This document shows, piece by piece, positions 25,687 through 34,380 of a DNA stretch of 56,373 nt (positions are counted from its first letter, which is position 1; every line of letters starts with the position of its first letter). This DNA is from JALZAI01 sp038212215 (lineage in GTDB: Bacteria; Actinomycetota; Actinomycetes; Mycobacteriales; Jatrophihabitantaceae). The position numbers and the translations under genes were made by a program. The notes below the pieces were generated by a model that made no database searches, was not told the origin of the DNA, and worked only from the letters and a program-made list of their open reading frames with translations. The stretch covers positions 1-56,373 of the forward strand of contig JBBQUT010000033.1 in NCBI GenBank assembly GCA_038212215.1, in the 5' to 3' direction.

Positions 25687-26676
25687 TTAGCTGGGGCTGA
25701 TGCGGAAGACCTTCATGGCGTTGTAGCTGTTGGTCCAGATGGTGCCGGCGCCGACTGCGACTGATCCTGCGAAGTCGTCTACCTGGACTTCAGCTGCTGC
25801 TCGATTTGTGGATGGGTTGATGGCCTCGATGACGGAATGTGGCGCGAAGTCGTGGCCGACCCAGACGAGATCGTGAGAAATGACTATTTCGCCGGGATTG
25901 ATCTGCGCTGAGCGGAGCAGCTTGGTGACCTTCAGGGTGCGCAGATTGATGCGGGCGATTTTGTTGCCTAACCCGTCCACCGACGCCCACACGGACCCAA
26001 ATCCCACGGCTACTCCGCGCAGGGAGAAGCAACATCGTCCGATGTGAACGGTCGCAGTGACGCGGTTGGCGGCCGGGTCGATACGGACTACCGTGCTGCG
26101 GTGCGTGGTGACCCACACTGCCCCAGCGCCGATTCCGAGTCCCCGGAAGTCATAGCAGAACGGATCCGGGCACAGCGCAAGTGGCACGTGGATGGTGGCA
26201 ACAACTCGGTTGGTGACCGGGTCGATGCGCGAGACGTGGTTGTCGGCGTTAACGACCCAGACCGAACCAGCGAGGGTGCCGAGGTCGAAGGGGCAGCTAC
26301 CGGTGGCGATCGTCGCCACCACATGGTTCGTCGTCGGATCAATTCGCGAGACGGTGCCGTCGCCGCAGTTGCTGACCCAGACTCCTCCGAACCCTCCCAC
26401 AGCTCGAACCGGGAAATTTCCGACAGGAATGGTCGCGGTCACGGTGTTCGTGAGCGGATCGATGCGGGCGACAGCGGCCGCGTCGAGCGTCGCCCACGCC
26501 GCACGGTAGGCAAACCCAACGCCTGTCGGATTCACGGAGAACGGAATGACGGCGCTCACGTGCGCCGTGTGCAGCGGTGCGGCCGGCGTTGTAGTTGTCG
26601 CTGCATGCGCCGATGTCAATGTGGCGAGAACCGCCGCGGTGGTCAGGGCAGTGATCGCAACCTTCCGTCTGGCCAT
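25687..26676 (-). CDS. Secreted beta-propeller repeat protein (YVTN/Vgb-like)
   Basis: 329 residues from ATG 26676, preceded by AAGGGAAGG. A signal peptide (KVAITALTTAAVLATLTSAHA) leads into six to seven repeats with the pattern VWV(S/N)..., (V/I)(S/A)RIDP.TN.VVATI, the blade motif of YVTN or streptogramin-lyase-like beta-propellers. Such exported propellers are usually scaffolds or lyases; no catalytic residues can be assigned. Two cysteine-rich loops (CPDPFCYDF, GRCCFSL) could form disulfides. The upstream open frame to 26952 has no signal-like features and is not used. It is an isolated cargo-like gene within the accessory region. Confidence 0.75.
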   Translation of the reverse strand: MARRKVAITALTTAAVLATLTSAHAATTTTPAAPLHTAHVSAVIPFSVNPTGVGFAYRAAWATLDAAAVARIDPLTNTVTATIPVGNFPVRAVGGFGGVWVSNCGDGTVSRIDPTTNHVVATIATGSCPFDLGTLAGSVWVVNADNHVSRIDPVTNRVVATIHVPLALCPDPFCYDFRGLGIGAGAVWVTTHRSTVVRIDPAANRVTATVHIGRCCFSLRGVAVGFGSVWASVDGLGNKIARINLRTLKVTKLLRSAQINPGEIVISHDLVWVGHDFAPHSVIEAINPSTNRAAAEVQVDDFAGSVAVGAGTIWTNSYNAMKVFRISPS

Positions 26677-27340
26677 GGGAACACCTTCCCTTGTGTATGA
26701 CTGCCCCGTGCGGTGCAGCCTCCCGGTGATCCGAGGGTTGAGATTCCCTCGCGATCCGGCCTGACACATCTGGCGGGTTTCGACAACCTCGTTCCCAAGT
26801 CGGCCACGGCCCGTGGACCGCCCTCTCACACAGAGAGTCGGTGTTGCCAGACGTTCCCGGTCGTCAGCCAACCTCGTACACCCTTTTTGGGCGGATGTCA
26901 ATAGATTCCGGGATGCAGGTAAAAAGCCAATACCTTGGCAGTGATGGCACACCCCGCCCGTGGGTCGCCTCTACATCTTCACGACGCGGCGGATCAGGCG
27001 TGACCGGGTGCCAGTCGAGGTGACGGTCTCGCATCGATCAACCCGGGTTGGGCGGCAGCCCCGAGACTCGGGTGGCGATCCGCTGCGCTGGCAGGTTCCG
27101 GCGTCGCGAACTCGCCCGTAATCGATGCCCGCAACCCTCGCCAGTTCTGCTCGCGGTGGGTGATCGCGGCGATGACCGCGCTGCTGCCGGCGACACACCC
27201 GCGCCCGGTCTCCGCGCACGCCCGGCAGGATCGGTGTCGCTGCCGAGACAGCGCGATGACCGAATCTTTGCCCGCAGGTGTTCTCGCCGGAGCCGCCCGG
27301 AGGATAGCCCATGCAGACCGGATCGATTTACGCTGCGGGC
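26677..27340. other. Intergenic or decayed region
   Basis: 664 bases. Frames on both strands are open over parts (minus-strand piece SSAVIAAITHREQNWRGLRASITGEFATPEPASAADRH looks protein-like), but no start, RBS and family agree. It may be a degraded phage or satellite gene. Confidence 0.35.
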
Positions 27341-27865
27341 ATGAGAATACTGATCGTCGGGGCCGCTGCGGTTGCGCTGCTGGCCGGGTGCTCAAGCGGT
27401 GGGAAGACCGCCGCTCCATCTACCTCGACCAGGGTGGTGCCCGCCTACCGCGCAGCGGTTGGGGCGGACGCGGCAGAGATTGCAACCCATATCAAGGGTT
27501 GCAGCGGCATCAGGGCTGGCTCGGTCGGTGCGGGCGGGCGGGCGCTGTCATCGACGGCGAGCTGCACACTTGCCGGGCACGTTGTCGTCATCGACAGTTG
27601 GACTGTCGCGTCCGCTGCGGTGCTGTCCGCTGAACTGGTCGATGCCCCGACGTGGTATGCCCACGGGTCGGCATGGTGCGCCTTCCTCGCCGACCCTGGT
27701 CAGTCTGCTGCGAAGTCGGTGCTGCAAATGCAGTTGACGAACGACGCGGCTGGTTTGTTAGACGAGGCATACCACCCGGTTAGGCCCGCGTCGCAGCCAG
27801 CGCAGAAGTCCGCTGCTGCCGTCGTTGCGAAGGATCTGTCCGGTCAGGCGACGTTCGTCCGGTGA
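27341..27865 (+). CDS. Putative lipoprotein
   Basis: 174 residues from ATG 27341. A short signal sequence ends in the lipobox LLAGC (Cys 17), so it should be lipid-anchored at the outer face of the membrane. The mature part contains paired cysteines (KGCSGI, ASCTL, AWCAF) and no family I recognise. The frame also opens at ATG 27311, but the 10 extra residues would precede the signal peptide. It is a plus-strand gene within a mostly minus-strand accessory element. Function unknown. Confidence 0.6.
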   Translation: MRILIVGAAAVALLAGCSSGGKTAAPSTSTRVVPAYRAAVGADAAEIATHIKGCSGIRAGSVGAGGRALSSTASCTLAGHVVVIDSWTVASAAVLSAELVDAPTWYAHGSAWCAFLADPGQSAAKSVLQMQLTNDAAGLLDEAYHPVRPASQPAQKSAAAVVAKDLSGQATFVR

Positions 27866-28337
27866 CGGACGGCAATCGCCACACGTTCCGGGAGCGTCGA
27901 GAGTGTGGGCATGCAGAAAGCGGTCGAGCATTTCCCCGCGGACGCGTGTGATCTTCTGCCCGACCTGCACAGCCCGTTTGACGGACGAATCGCGATGATC
28001 GGCGGGCCATCGAAATCATGCCCGTTCGCCGATGATGGGCGCTGAGCGCGGACCGGCCACGCCCGTGCCACGCTAAAGGGACGGCACCGCATGACCTGGA
28101 ACCATTCCCTGCGCACCCGCCTGCTAGAGCGGCGCCACGCGGTGTGACCCAGCGAGCGGCTGCAATCGGCCGGCACGCCGAGATTGAAAGGTCCACGCGG
28201 GAACTCCATTCGCAGTCACCGGTTACGAATGCCGCGCCATCTTGCCAGGGGCGACCGAACCCCTAAACCCTCGCCCGCCTTGCAAAGGCAAGCAGCTTAT
28301 GGACCGATCCGCCGGGGTCTGTCTAGGCTCAGCCGAC
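27866..28337. other. Intergenic region without recognised gene
   Basis: 472 bases. Only chance frames without family similarity are present. No clear terminator or operator was found. Confidence 0.4.
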
Positions 28338-28604
28338 ATGACGCGACTGCGGTTCTGGACGGTTGCATTGCGGGTGGTCGGAATCGTCGTCCTCGTTGCT
28401 GGGATGATCACCGGGACGCTGTTGATACTGCACACGTCCCCGTCGAACTGCTCGACCACTGCTCTCGGGTCGTTGTGTCTTGCGACGGAGCGCTCCGAGA
28501 TGGGGGTCGGCATCGCGACCTGCGCGTCCACGATCATCACAGCCGTGATCCTCTTGGCGTTGGCGCAGATGGCCGAAGCGTTAGATTCGCTTGTCGAGTC
28601 CTGA
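28338..28604 (+). CDS. Small two-helix membrane protein
   Basis: 88 residues from ATG 28338. Two hydrophobic helices (VALRVVGIVVLVAGMITGTLLIL and GVGIATCASTIITAVILLALAQM) flank a short loop with two cysteines, which suggests a small integral membrane protein. No family recognised. The open frame to 28242 adds a non-hydrophobic leader without RBS and is not used. It lies tail to tail with the terminase small subunit gene. Confidence 0.45.
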   Translation: MTRLRFWTVALRVVGIVVLVAGMITGTLLILHTSPSNCSTTALGSLCLATERSEMGVGIATCASTIITAVILLALAQMAEALDSLVES

Positions 28605-28649
28605 GAACTCGCACGTGAGCGGACTTACAGCGCCAATCGACAGCCACGC

Positions 28650-29021
28650 CTACGCGCCACTCGGCTCGCCCCACCTCGCCCGCGCGGCCTTACGAGCCTT
28701 AGTCGAACGTTCACCCGCGTGCAGCCGGGCGAGATCGTCGGCCTCCGGTAGCCGCAACTGGTGCAGCAGCCGGGCGATCAGCACCCGTTGCTGACGTACC
28801 TCGGCTATCAGCGGGTGCTCCCGTAGCTGGCCCGCCGAACCGGGCACCGTCAACGGCGCACCAACCAACGCCGCGTCGAGCCGGGCGATGGTGTCGGCGC
28901 TGCGCGACGCCTGCTCAAGCACAGTGAGTTCATCCGCGCGCAGCTCATAGGCGCGCGAAATGCGCCGCCACAGCACGCGCCCGGCCGCGTCGAGGCCCTT
29001 AGGGCACGGCACATCAGCCAT
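28650..29021 (-). CDS. Phage terminase small subunit (P27-like)
   Basis: 123 residues from ATG 29021. The sequence (GLDAAGRVLWRRISRAYELRADELTVLEQASRSADTIARLD ... GSAGQLREHPLIAEVRQQRVLIARLLHQLRLP) follows the P27-type small terminase pattern of actinophages, the DNA-recognition partner of the packaging motor. No large terminase, portal or protease follows; the next phage-like sequences to the left are remnants of capsid, connector and head-closure genes. A lone small terminase is a feature of satellites that redirect helper-phage packaging, though loss by deletion is equally possible. Confidence 0.65.
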   Translation of the reverse strand: MADVPCPKGLDAAGRVLWRRISRAYELRADELTVLEQASRSADTIARLDAALVGAPLTVPGSAGQLREHPLIAEVRQQRVLIARLLHQLRLPEADDLARLHAGERSTKARKAARARWGEPSGA

Positions 29022-29200
29022 CAAGCCCCACCCCAAAGCCGGGCCATTGAGCACGCAAATGCCGACCCGCTATACGTGTCGGTCCTGGGGGTTGAGGCAT
29101 CGGAGTTCCCTCCCTGGGGGTGGGATAGCTCTGGGCCAAGTGTCCCGAAGCTATCGGTACCTGCCCGGTCTCGTGACCAAGTCGTCGCCGACGCGCAGGA

Positions 29201-29815
29201 TCAGGTGCCCTGTTGCTGCGCTGCTAGCGCGGCTATTTGATGATCTTGCATGGCCGCGAGTTCGATGGGCTTCGGCAGAAAGTAGTGCGCGACGTCGACG
29301 AACGACCGTAAGCCGCCCGTGTTGGCGAGTTCGGTGAGCGCCGCCGCGGCTTCGGGGTGAACGTCGAGGTATCGGTTCAGGACGGCCGGCCAACCGCGGT
29401 CGGCGGCGTGCTGCGCCAGCGCTTTAGCCATGAGTTCGTCGCCGGTCAGCAGCGCTCGCTGCATGAGATGGTCTGCCATATTGGGGTCGTCGATGGCTGC
29501 GGCCCTGCCCTGCGCATCCCGATAGGACATAGCGGCGATCGGGTCTGCCGGTACCCCGAACGCCTGCCGGTGCAATGTCACGACGCGTGCCGCTTGGTCG
29601 GCCTCGGTTTGGGCTTGCAGATCACCGAGCTGGGACTTGGCTCGCGCATATACCGGGGCCATTGCAACCTGTCTGCCCTCATGGCTGAGCGTGCGGTTCG
29701 CGCGTATCTTCTCGACCGCCGCGGCATGCGCGTCCGTAATGACCATCGCTTGCTCGTGCGCCGGATTCGTGGTGCGTGGCTGGGGTCCGTCCTGCTGCTG
29801 CTGCCACAAACTCAT
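29201..29815 (-). CDS. Uncharacterised helical protein of the satellite-like element
   Basis: 204 residues. AGAGGA precedes the ATG at 29815 by about 10 bases. The sequence is rich in Ala, Gln and charged residues and predicted helical (AHEQAMVITDAHAAAVEKIRANRTLSHEGRQVAMAPVYARAKSQLGDLQAQTEADQAARVVTL). This character fits a structural or scaffold-like phage protein, but I recognise no family. It follows the HTH gene with 13 bases between them and precedes the terminase gene on the same strand. Confidence 0.55.
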   Translation of the reverse strand: MSLWQQQQDGPQPRTTNPAHEQAMVITDAHAAAVEKIRANRTLSHEGRQVAMAPVYARAKSQLGDLQAQTEADQAARVVTLHRQAFGVPADPIAAMSYRDAQGRAAAIDDPNMADHLMQRALLTGDELMAKALAQHAADRGWPAVLNRYLDVHPEAAAALTELANTGGLRSFVDVAHYFLPKPIELAAMQDHQIAALAAQQQGT

Positions 29816-29828
29816 GGGGATGGTCCTC

Positions 29829-30221
29829 TTATCGGTTGTATTGTTCGAGGTCGGATAGCTCTATGCGCCAGCGGCCTTCGCTGTCTTTGGTGGCTTTGAG
29901 CCGCCCGTCGCTGATTGCGTGCACAATCGCGCGGGGTGTGAGTCCTAACCGGCTGGCTGCTGTCCGTGTATTGAGTTGTTGCGGTGATTCAATCGCGATG
30001 TCCGGCTTCGGCGCTGCTTCGTTTCCCCGGTAGGAAGTTTCGAGCGCGGCCATGCTGAGCGCGACGAGGACGGCGCCGATCTTCGGGTTGTCGAGACGCG
30101 CACGGGCGGGTAGGTCGCGGAGTTTGCACGCGTCGTATATCCACCTCGCGGCGACGGTCGGCACGAGGACGGTCCTGTCGCCTCGCGGCCCGTGCAGGTA
30201 GCGGGTGTAGTCGTAGTTCAC
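29829..30221 (-). CDS. Helix-turn-helix (excisionase/MerR-like) protein
   Basis: 130 residues. The C-terminal 55 residues (LNTRTAASRLGLTPRAIVHAISDGRLKATKDSEGRWRIELSDLEQY) form a winged helix-turn-helix of the excisionase/MerR type, with the DNA-reading pattern ..A...G.....I...I..G.L.A.. . The N-terminal half contains ARWIYDACKLRDLPARA, similar to small phage proteins. It may act as excision factor for the serine recombinase or as regulator of the element. The start overlaps the stop of the preceding 65-residue ORF by 4 bases. Confidence 0.6.
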   Translation of the reverse strand: MNYDYTRYLHGPRGDRTVLVPTVAARWIYDACKLRDLPARARLDNPKIGAVLVALSMAALETSYRGNEAAPKPDIAIESPQQLNTRTAASRLGLTPRAIVHAISDGRLKATKDSEGRWRIELSDLEQYNR

Positions 30222-30415
30222 CCGTCGTCACCCCCGTAGGCGGCCTCGAGGACGTCAGCGTGCTCTGCCATCAGCGCGCCGACCGTTGCGCTCGTGACCG
30301 GTACCCCGTCCACGACGTTGCCGGCGAGGATCGCCGTGACTGTCTCGGCCGTCTCGCGGCTGCCGGCGACGGCCTGGTTGAGGATGTCTGCGAACTGTTC
30401 GGCGGGTGTCTTCAT
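30218..30415 (-). CDS. Small ORF of the satellite-like element
   Basis: 65 residues from ATG 30415, helical and acidic (TPAEQFADILNQAVAGSRETAETVTAILAGN). Overlaps its neighbours on both sides by four bases, which supports that it is a translated member of the minus-strand operon. No family recognised. Confidence 0.5.
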   Translation of the reverse strand: MKTPAEQFADILNQAVAGSRETAETVTAILAGNVVDGVPVTSATVGALMAEHADVLEAAYGGDDG

Positions 30416-30657
30416 AGAGGCCGCCGCCTGGTGTCCGTGCTGGCGGCGGCGCAGATGCCGCACAGCAGCAGGACGTGTGCAGCGTGGCCGCAGGCGGGCG
30501 TAGCGCAGGCGAACGTCACCCGCCACCCGGCCGGATACTGGCAGGGCTGGGGCGGGCAGCACCGCTCCGGGCATTCCCAACGACCCTCGCACCGGGGCGT
30601 CGCCGGGGCGGGTGCGCTAGCGAGCAGTTCCAGCGCGGCAGTGTCGGATTCGGTCAT
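30412..30657 (-). CDS. Small cysteine-rich ORF of the satellite-like element
   Basis: 81 residues from ATG 30657. Eight or more cysteines in CEGRWECPERCCPPQPC and CATPACGHAAHVLLLCGIC suggest zinc binding. It overlaps the following ORF by four bases. No family recognised; cysteine-rich small proteins of this kind are frequent in actinophage early regions. Confidence 0.5.
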   Translation of the reverse strand: MTESDTAALELLASAPAPATPRCEGRWECPERCCPPQPCQYPAGWRVTFACATPACGHAAHVLLLCGICAAASTDTRRRPL

Positions 30658-30698
30658 GTGTCGTGTCCTGTCATCGTCGGTGCGGATTGATTTACTCG

Positions 30699-31019
30699 TC
30701 ACCACGGCGACGGGTTGAAGATGCGCCGCAACTCGTCCCGTAAGCCCGGCGGCAGACCGTGCAGCCCGTCGCCAAAAAGAGCCGATGTACCTTCCTCGAC
30801 CCATGAGGCGATCTTGCGCAGCATCCGCGCAGCTTGCGCCGGGTCGGTGCCGGGCTCGAGGAACACGCGGACCGCGAACGGTGACGTGAACTGCTCGATT
30901 GACTCGATCGATGTCAGCGCGTCGCCGTCGTCGTCGGCGTGGATCACGTCGTCGCAGTGCTCGGCCGTCCAGCCGTCGATCTGGACGAGTCGGCGTCCTT
31001 GCTCTGGTAAGTCGGTCAC
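30699..31019 (-). CDS. Uncharacterised 106-residue protein downstream of the replication gene
   Basis: Starts at GTG 31019, overlapping the TGA of the Toprim/ATPase gene by three bases, so it is translationally coupled to it. The sequence (RRLVQIDGWTAEHCDDVIHADDDGDALTSIESIEQF ... QAARMLRKIASWVEEGTSALFG) is acidic with no recognised family. Coupling suggests a role connected with replication of the element, but this is inference. Confidence 0.55.
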   Translation of the reverse strand: MTDLPEQGRRLVQIDGWTAEHCDDVIHADDDGDALTSIESIEQFTSPFAVRVFLEPGTDPAQAARMLRKIASWVEEGTSALFGDGLHGLPPGLRDELRRIFNPSPW

Positions 31020-33037
31020 GGCGATTCCTTCGCGTCGTGGGCCTCGACTTCGGCGATCGAGCAGGGATTGCATTGGCTGGCGTGGCCGGCGCGGCTGCGC
31101 GGTGTCGCCACGCCGCACGTCGGGCAGTGATCGAGGTCCGGGGGGGCGGCCGCGGGGTCAGTGTCTGAGTGCGTCGGGTGACGCACTGGGAGCGGGTCAG
31201 TGCGTCGAGTGAGTGCGTCTTCTCTTAAAGACGCACTGACGCACTCCTCACTAGCGCGTTGACGCACTGGTGACGCACTGCGACGCACTGCCGCACTGGA
31301 CGGGTTGACGAAGTGCAGAACCGCGTTGCGCTCGCCCTCGGACGTGAGGATCAGACCTTGCTCAATGCCACGCTTAACCGCCGACCGGATCGCCCGCTGC
31401 GAATGCTCACCGGCGCGCAAGCCGCCTTCGATCGCGCGGCCGGACTGCTCGGTGTCCTGCTCTTCGAGCCAGCCCAGGACGTCGTCGAGGGCGCCCTCGA
31501 CCTTGACGTCGTGCCGTGAGCCGCCGCCGATGCTGAGCCGCCGGGTGGTCGGGTCGTAGTCGAGCAGTGTCTCGGCCTGGTCGACGTCGCGGCCCAGTGC
31601 CCGCAGGTAGCGCCGTGCGCTGGCGCGGGGGGTGTCGTCGCCGTTGTCGCGCACGAGCGTCCAGGCGGCGTCGGGCCAGTCCTTGAACCTCGAGTCGCCG
31701 CGTTCCCGTTCGCCGTTGTGGCCCATGTGGTGGATGACGAGGACTTCGCCGATGCGGGCCTCGAGTAGCAGCGCGTCGAGGGCGGCGAGGAACACGCCGC
31801 CGTCCTTGTCCTCGGACAGCCGCAGCGCGTCCATGGCGGGGCGCAGGCAGTCGAGCACGAGGACGTCGGCGGGGCCGATCAGCTTGGCCCAGCGTGCGCG
31901 GGTCGCGGGGTCGAGGATGTTGAACGCGGCGGCGCGGCCGCGCAGTGTGAACACGTCGACGCGGTCCTGGTTGTTGATGCCCTGCTCGCGCAGCCAGCGA
32001 CGCACGGTGCGCCGGTCGAGTTCGTTGTCGATGAGCACGACGCGGCCGGCCTGCCGGACCGGGTGCCGGTCGAGGAACGGTGTCCCGTCGACGAGGGCGC
32101 GGATGGTGTTGCCGGACAGTGTCGACTTGCCGGCCTTGAATTGGGCGGACAGCATCGCTTTGCCGCCGGTGGGCCACCAGCCGTCGATGCGCCAGTGCGG
32201 GTCGTCGTCGGGTTCGGTGAGCAGCGCGTCGAGGCGGGTCGGTTCGGGCAGGGTGGTGAGGTGGTCGGCGCGCATCCGGCGTGTAGCTTCGTCGCGGACT
32301 CTGAGCCGGTGCAGCTCGCCCTCGACCTCGGTAGTGAACGCGTCGCCGACCGCGATCGGCTTGCCGACGTAGACCGGGATGAAGTCGGCGATGCGGTGGC
32401 CGGCGGCGATGTGGTCGGCGGCGTCCTTGCCCGCTTTCGGGTCGAACACGCCGACGTCGGCGTGTTCGACCAGTGAGGCGTACACCTTGGCGGCGTGCGC
32501 CCGGCCGGGTTCGTCCTGGTCGGCGATCACGAGGATATTGCCGCCGTACAGCGGTGACGGGTCGATCTTCGACCACTTGCCCGCGCCCATCGGATTGCAC
32601 GTCGCGGTGACCCCGGCAGCCTCAAGAGCGTGGACGTCGGATTCGCCCTCGACGACGAACACCGGCCGGCCTGCTGTGATCGCCGCGCGAACCTTCGCGA
32701 GCCGGTACAGCTCGGGCGGCTTGTCGGTGTTGGCCTGCCGGAACTTCTTGTCCGGTGTGCGGTGCACCGTGCGGCCGTTGTCGTAGCGGTACGTCGCGCC
32801 GCGCGGTTCGTCGAACAGGTCGGCCATCGTGAGGTTGAGCGCTGCGAGGACGTCGGGCGTGGCGCATCCGCCGTGGCAGTGCAGCAGCGTGCGTCCCTCG
32901 GTCGCGGTCATCGACAGACTCGGTGTGCCGTCGTCGTGTGCCGGGCATCGAGCGCTTGCGCGGGTCTGCGATCCTTTGACCGTGCAGTCGTGGGCCTCTA
33001 GCGCGGCGACGACACGGTCGAACGCCGGGGTGGTCAC
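31016..33037 (-). CDS. Replication protein with CHC2 zinc finger, Toprim and RecA-like ATPase
   Basis: 673 residues from GTG 33037. A primase-type zinc finger (CPAHDD at residue 31, LHCHGGC at 54-58) is followed by a Toprim domain (FVVEGESDVHALEAAG near 128; DQDEPGRAHA) and a RecA/RepA-like ATPase (SAQFKAGKSTLSG near residue 298; ADVLVLDCLRP; GEVLVIHHMGH). A C-terminal zinc ribbon (HCPTCGVATP ... CNPC) ends the protein. This is the architecture of primase-helicase proteins of phages and satellites, including the phiRv1/phiRv2 type. It probably primes and unwinds the element's own DNA. The 3' part (residues about 590-640) is rich in short Arg/Ser repeats that correspond to a GACGCACT-rich DNA stretch. 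Confidence 0.8.
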   Translation of the reverse strand: MTTPAFDRVVAALEAHDCTVKGSQTRASARCPAHDDGTPSLSMTATEGRTLLHCHGGCATPDVLAALNLTMADLFDEPRGATYRYDNGRTVHRTPDKKFRQANTDKPPELYRLAKVRAAITAGRPVFVVEGESDVHALEAAGVTATCNPMGAGKWSKIDPSPLYGGNILVIADQDEPGRAHAAKVYASLVEHADVGVFDPKAGKDAADHIAAGHRIADFIPVYVGKPIAVGDAFTTEVEGELHRLRVRDEATRRMRADHLTTLPEPTRLDALLTEPDDDPHWRIDGWWPTGGKAMLSAQFKAGKSTLSGNTIRALVDGTPFLDRHPVRQAGRVVLIDNELDRRTVRRWLREQGINNQDRVDVFTLRGRAAAFNILDPATRARWAKLIGPADVLVLDCLRPAMDALRLSEDKDGGVFLAALDALLLEARIGEVLVIHHMGHNGERERGDSRFKDWPDAAWTLVRDNGDDTPRASARRYLRALGRDVDQAETLLDYDPTTRRLSIGGGSRHDVKVEGALDDVLGWLEEQDTEQSGRAIEGGLRAGEHSQRAIRSAVKRGIEQGLILTSEGERNAVLHFVNPSSAAVRRSASPVRQRASEECVSASLREDALTRRTDPLPVRHPTHSDTDPAAAPPDLDHCPTCGVATPRSRAGHASQCNPCSIAEVEAHDAKESP

Positions 33038-33489
33038 GTAGAGTTCGCGATCGCAAGCAGCACGTCCGCGTGGCACGGCTGCCCGTCGAGTGGGCACCAG
33101 CACGCCAGGTCACGGCCGGCGAGTCCGCGGCGAATCTCGGTGACTGTCGGGACGTTCCCGCGCTGCTGGTCGATCGCGGCGCGGTACAGGTCGACTGCCA
33201 CGGCGACCGCGTCGGGTTTCGTCACGTAGGTGCCGACCGTTTCTGCGCCGTCGTGCACGTGCCAGTGCAGGCCGGGAGTGTGTGCTTTGTTCCAGCAGTC
33301 GTCAACCGGGTACGGGTTGCCCCACCGTTTCGACGAGCGGGTGACGACGATGGCACCGGCAGGCTTTCGGTAGCCCTTCACACGGCGCAGCCAAATCCGG
33401 CGCGGAGTGTCGCCGACGTATGCGATAGTAGAGGCGGTCGCCGCTATGACCTCGGGAGCCGCCTTCGCCGGGCGGCTTCTGTCATTCAC
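33034..33489 (-). CDS. DUF4326 domain protein
   Basis: 151 residues. Motifs IWLRRVKGYRKPAGAIVVTRSSKRWGNPY near the start and RGLAGRDLACWCPLDGQPCHADVLL near the end are the signature of DUF4326, a small cysteine/histidine-containing family common in phages and satellites; function unknown. Start and stop overlap the neighbouring genes by four bases, making it part of the minus-strand operon between the recombinase and the replication protein. Confidence 0.75.
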   Translation of the reverse strand: MNDRSRPAKAAPEVIAATASTIAYVGDTPRRIWLRRVKGYRKPAGAIVVTRSSKRWGNPYPVDDCWNKAHTPGLHWHVHDGAETVGTYVTKPDAVAVAVDLYRAAIDQQRGNVPTVTEIRRGLAGRDLACWCPLDGQPCHADVLLAIANST

Positions 33490-33707
33490 GCTGGACCGCC
33501 GCGCAGCAGTAGGGCGATCCTGTCGCGTTGGTCGGGAGTCAGCGGCGGTGCTTCCGCGACGACTCGCCGGACATATTCGGCGAGTCTCGCGGCCTTGAGG
33601 TCGCGCTTGGCGCAGATAACCTCGGGGTCATCGGCCGCGCGGCCGCGTGACAAACCGGCGTGGCGGGCGCGGGCGTGGGCGACGTCGGGTGCGGGACTTC
33701 CAGGCAT
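33486..33707 (-). CDS. Small phage-type helical protein
   Basis: 73 residues from ATG 33707. The conserved pattern SRGRAADDPEVICAKRDLKAARLAEYVRRVVAEAPPLTPDQRDRIALLLRGG is one I know from short ORFs in mycobacterial prophages and satellites, often near the integrase; no function is assigned. It overlaps the DUF4326 start by four bases. Confidence 0.6.
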   Translation of the reverse strand: MPGSPAPDVAHARARHAGLSRGRAADDPEVICAKRDLKAARLAEYVRRVVAEAPPLTPDQRDRIALLLRGGPA

Positions 33708-33827
33708 GGCCGGGGTTCCCTTTCGGGACGTTCCCGGCGTGCGTCTTGCCTCCGGGGTCCGGCCTTGCGGCGCTTGCACCTTGTCTAGTTCGTGCTACCT
33801 CAGATTAGCACGCTTGTACCGGTAAGG

Positions 33828-34304
33828 TCAGGGTATCGAGCGAAAGGTGTGACGCGTCTTCGGGCGTCGAGCACGGCAAGCGCGGTCGACCGCTCGGGCA
33901 AGCTCTGCCTCGTCGAGGTGACCCTCGCCGTGCGTACACAGAATCCCCAACGCCGGCCAGTCAGCGAAGTCGTGCGGAAGCATTATCGGCGCGCGTCCCA
34001 CCCTGCGCAGGCTTGGGGCGACCGCGCGGCCAGCGCGGAGGTCGGCGACGTTGACCCGACTGCCGTCCTCTAGCGGCGCCTGGCGCTCAAGCCACTTCTC
34101 CGCAGACACGAGGCGGCGCCCGCCCTCCATCAGCAGCGCCCATCCGGCCGGGTCCGGCCAGACCCGCAAGATACGCCGACCCTTCGCACACACGCCGATA
34201 ATCAGCGGGTCACCTACCAGCCAGGGGGCCGGCTGCCCCCGTCGCTTCGCGTCGTCTGCCATCGCGAGCCGCGTGAAGATGTCCGGCATATACGGCGCTG
34301 TCAT
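33828..34304 (-). CDS. Uncharacterised protein next to the serine recombinase
   Basis: 158 residues from ATG 34304, chosen over 34319 because GAAGGA lies about 6 bases upstream. Sequence includes LAMADDAKRRGQPAPWLVGDPLIIGVCAKGRRILRVWPDPAGW and ends with HTFRSIP; no family recognised. It starts 77 bases after the recombinase stop on the same strand. A recombination directionality factor is one possible role given its location, but nothing in the sequence proves it. Confidence 0.5.
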   Translation of the reverse strand: MTAPYMPDIFTRLAMADDAKRRGQPAPWLVGDPLIIGVCAKGRRILRVWPDPAGWALLMEGGRRLVSAEKWLERQAPLEDGSRVNVADLRAGRAVAPSLRRVGRAPIMLPHDFADWPALGILCTHGEGHLDEAELARAVDRACRARRPKTRHTFRSIP

Positions 34305-34380
34305 TGCTGATCCTTCCATTCGATCCGCACGAGGTCCTGGTCGAACACCCTGCCGCGCAGGCCGGGGAGCACGGTCACGG

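Noticed and set aside
28184..28618. 144-codon plus-strand ORF over the small membrane protein
   Set aside because: It has no recognisable features, while the overlapping frame from 28338 has two convincing membrane helices.
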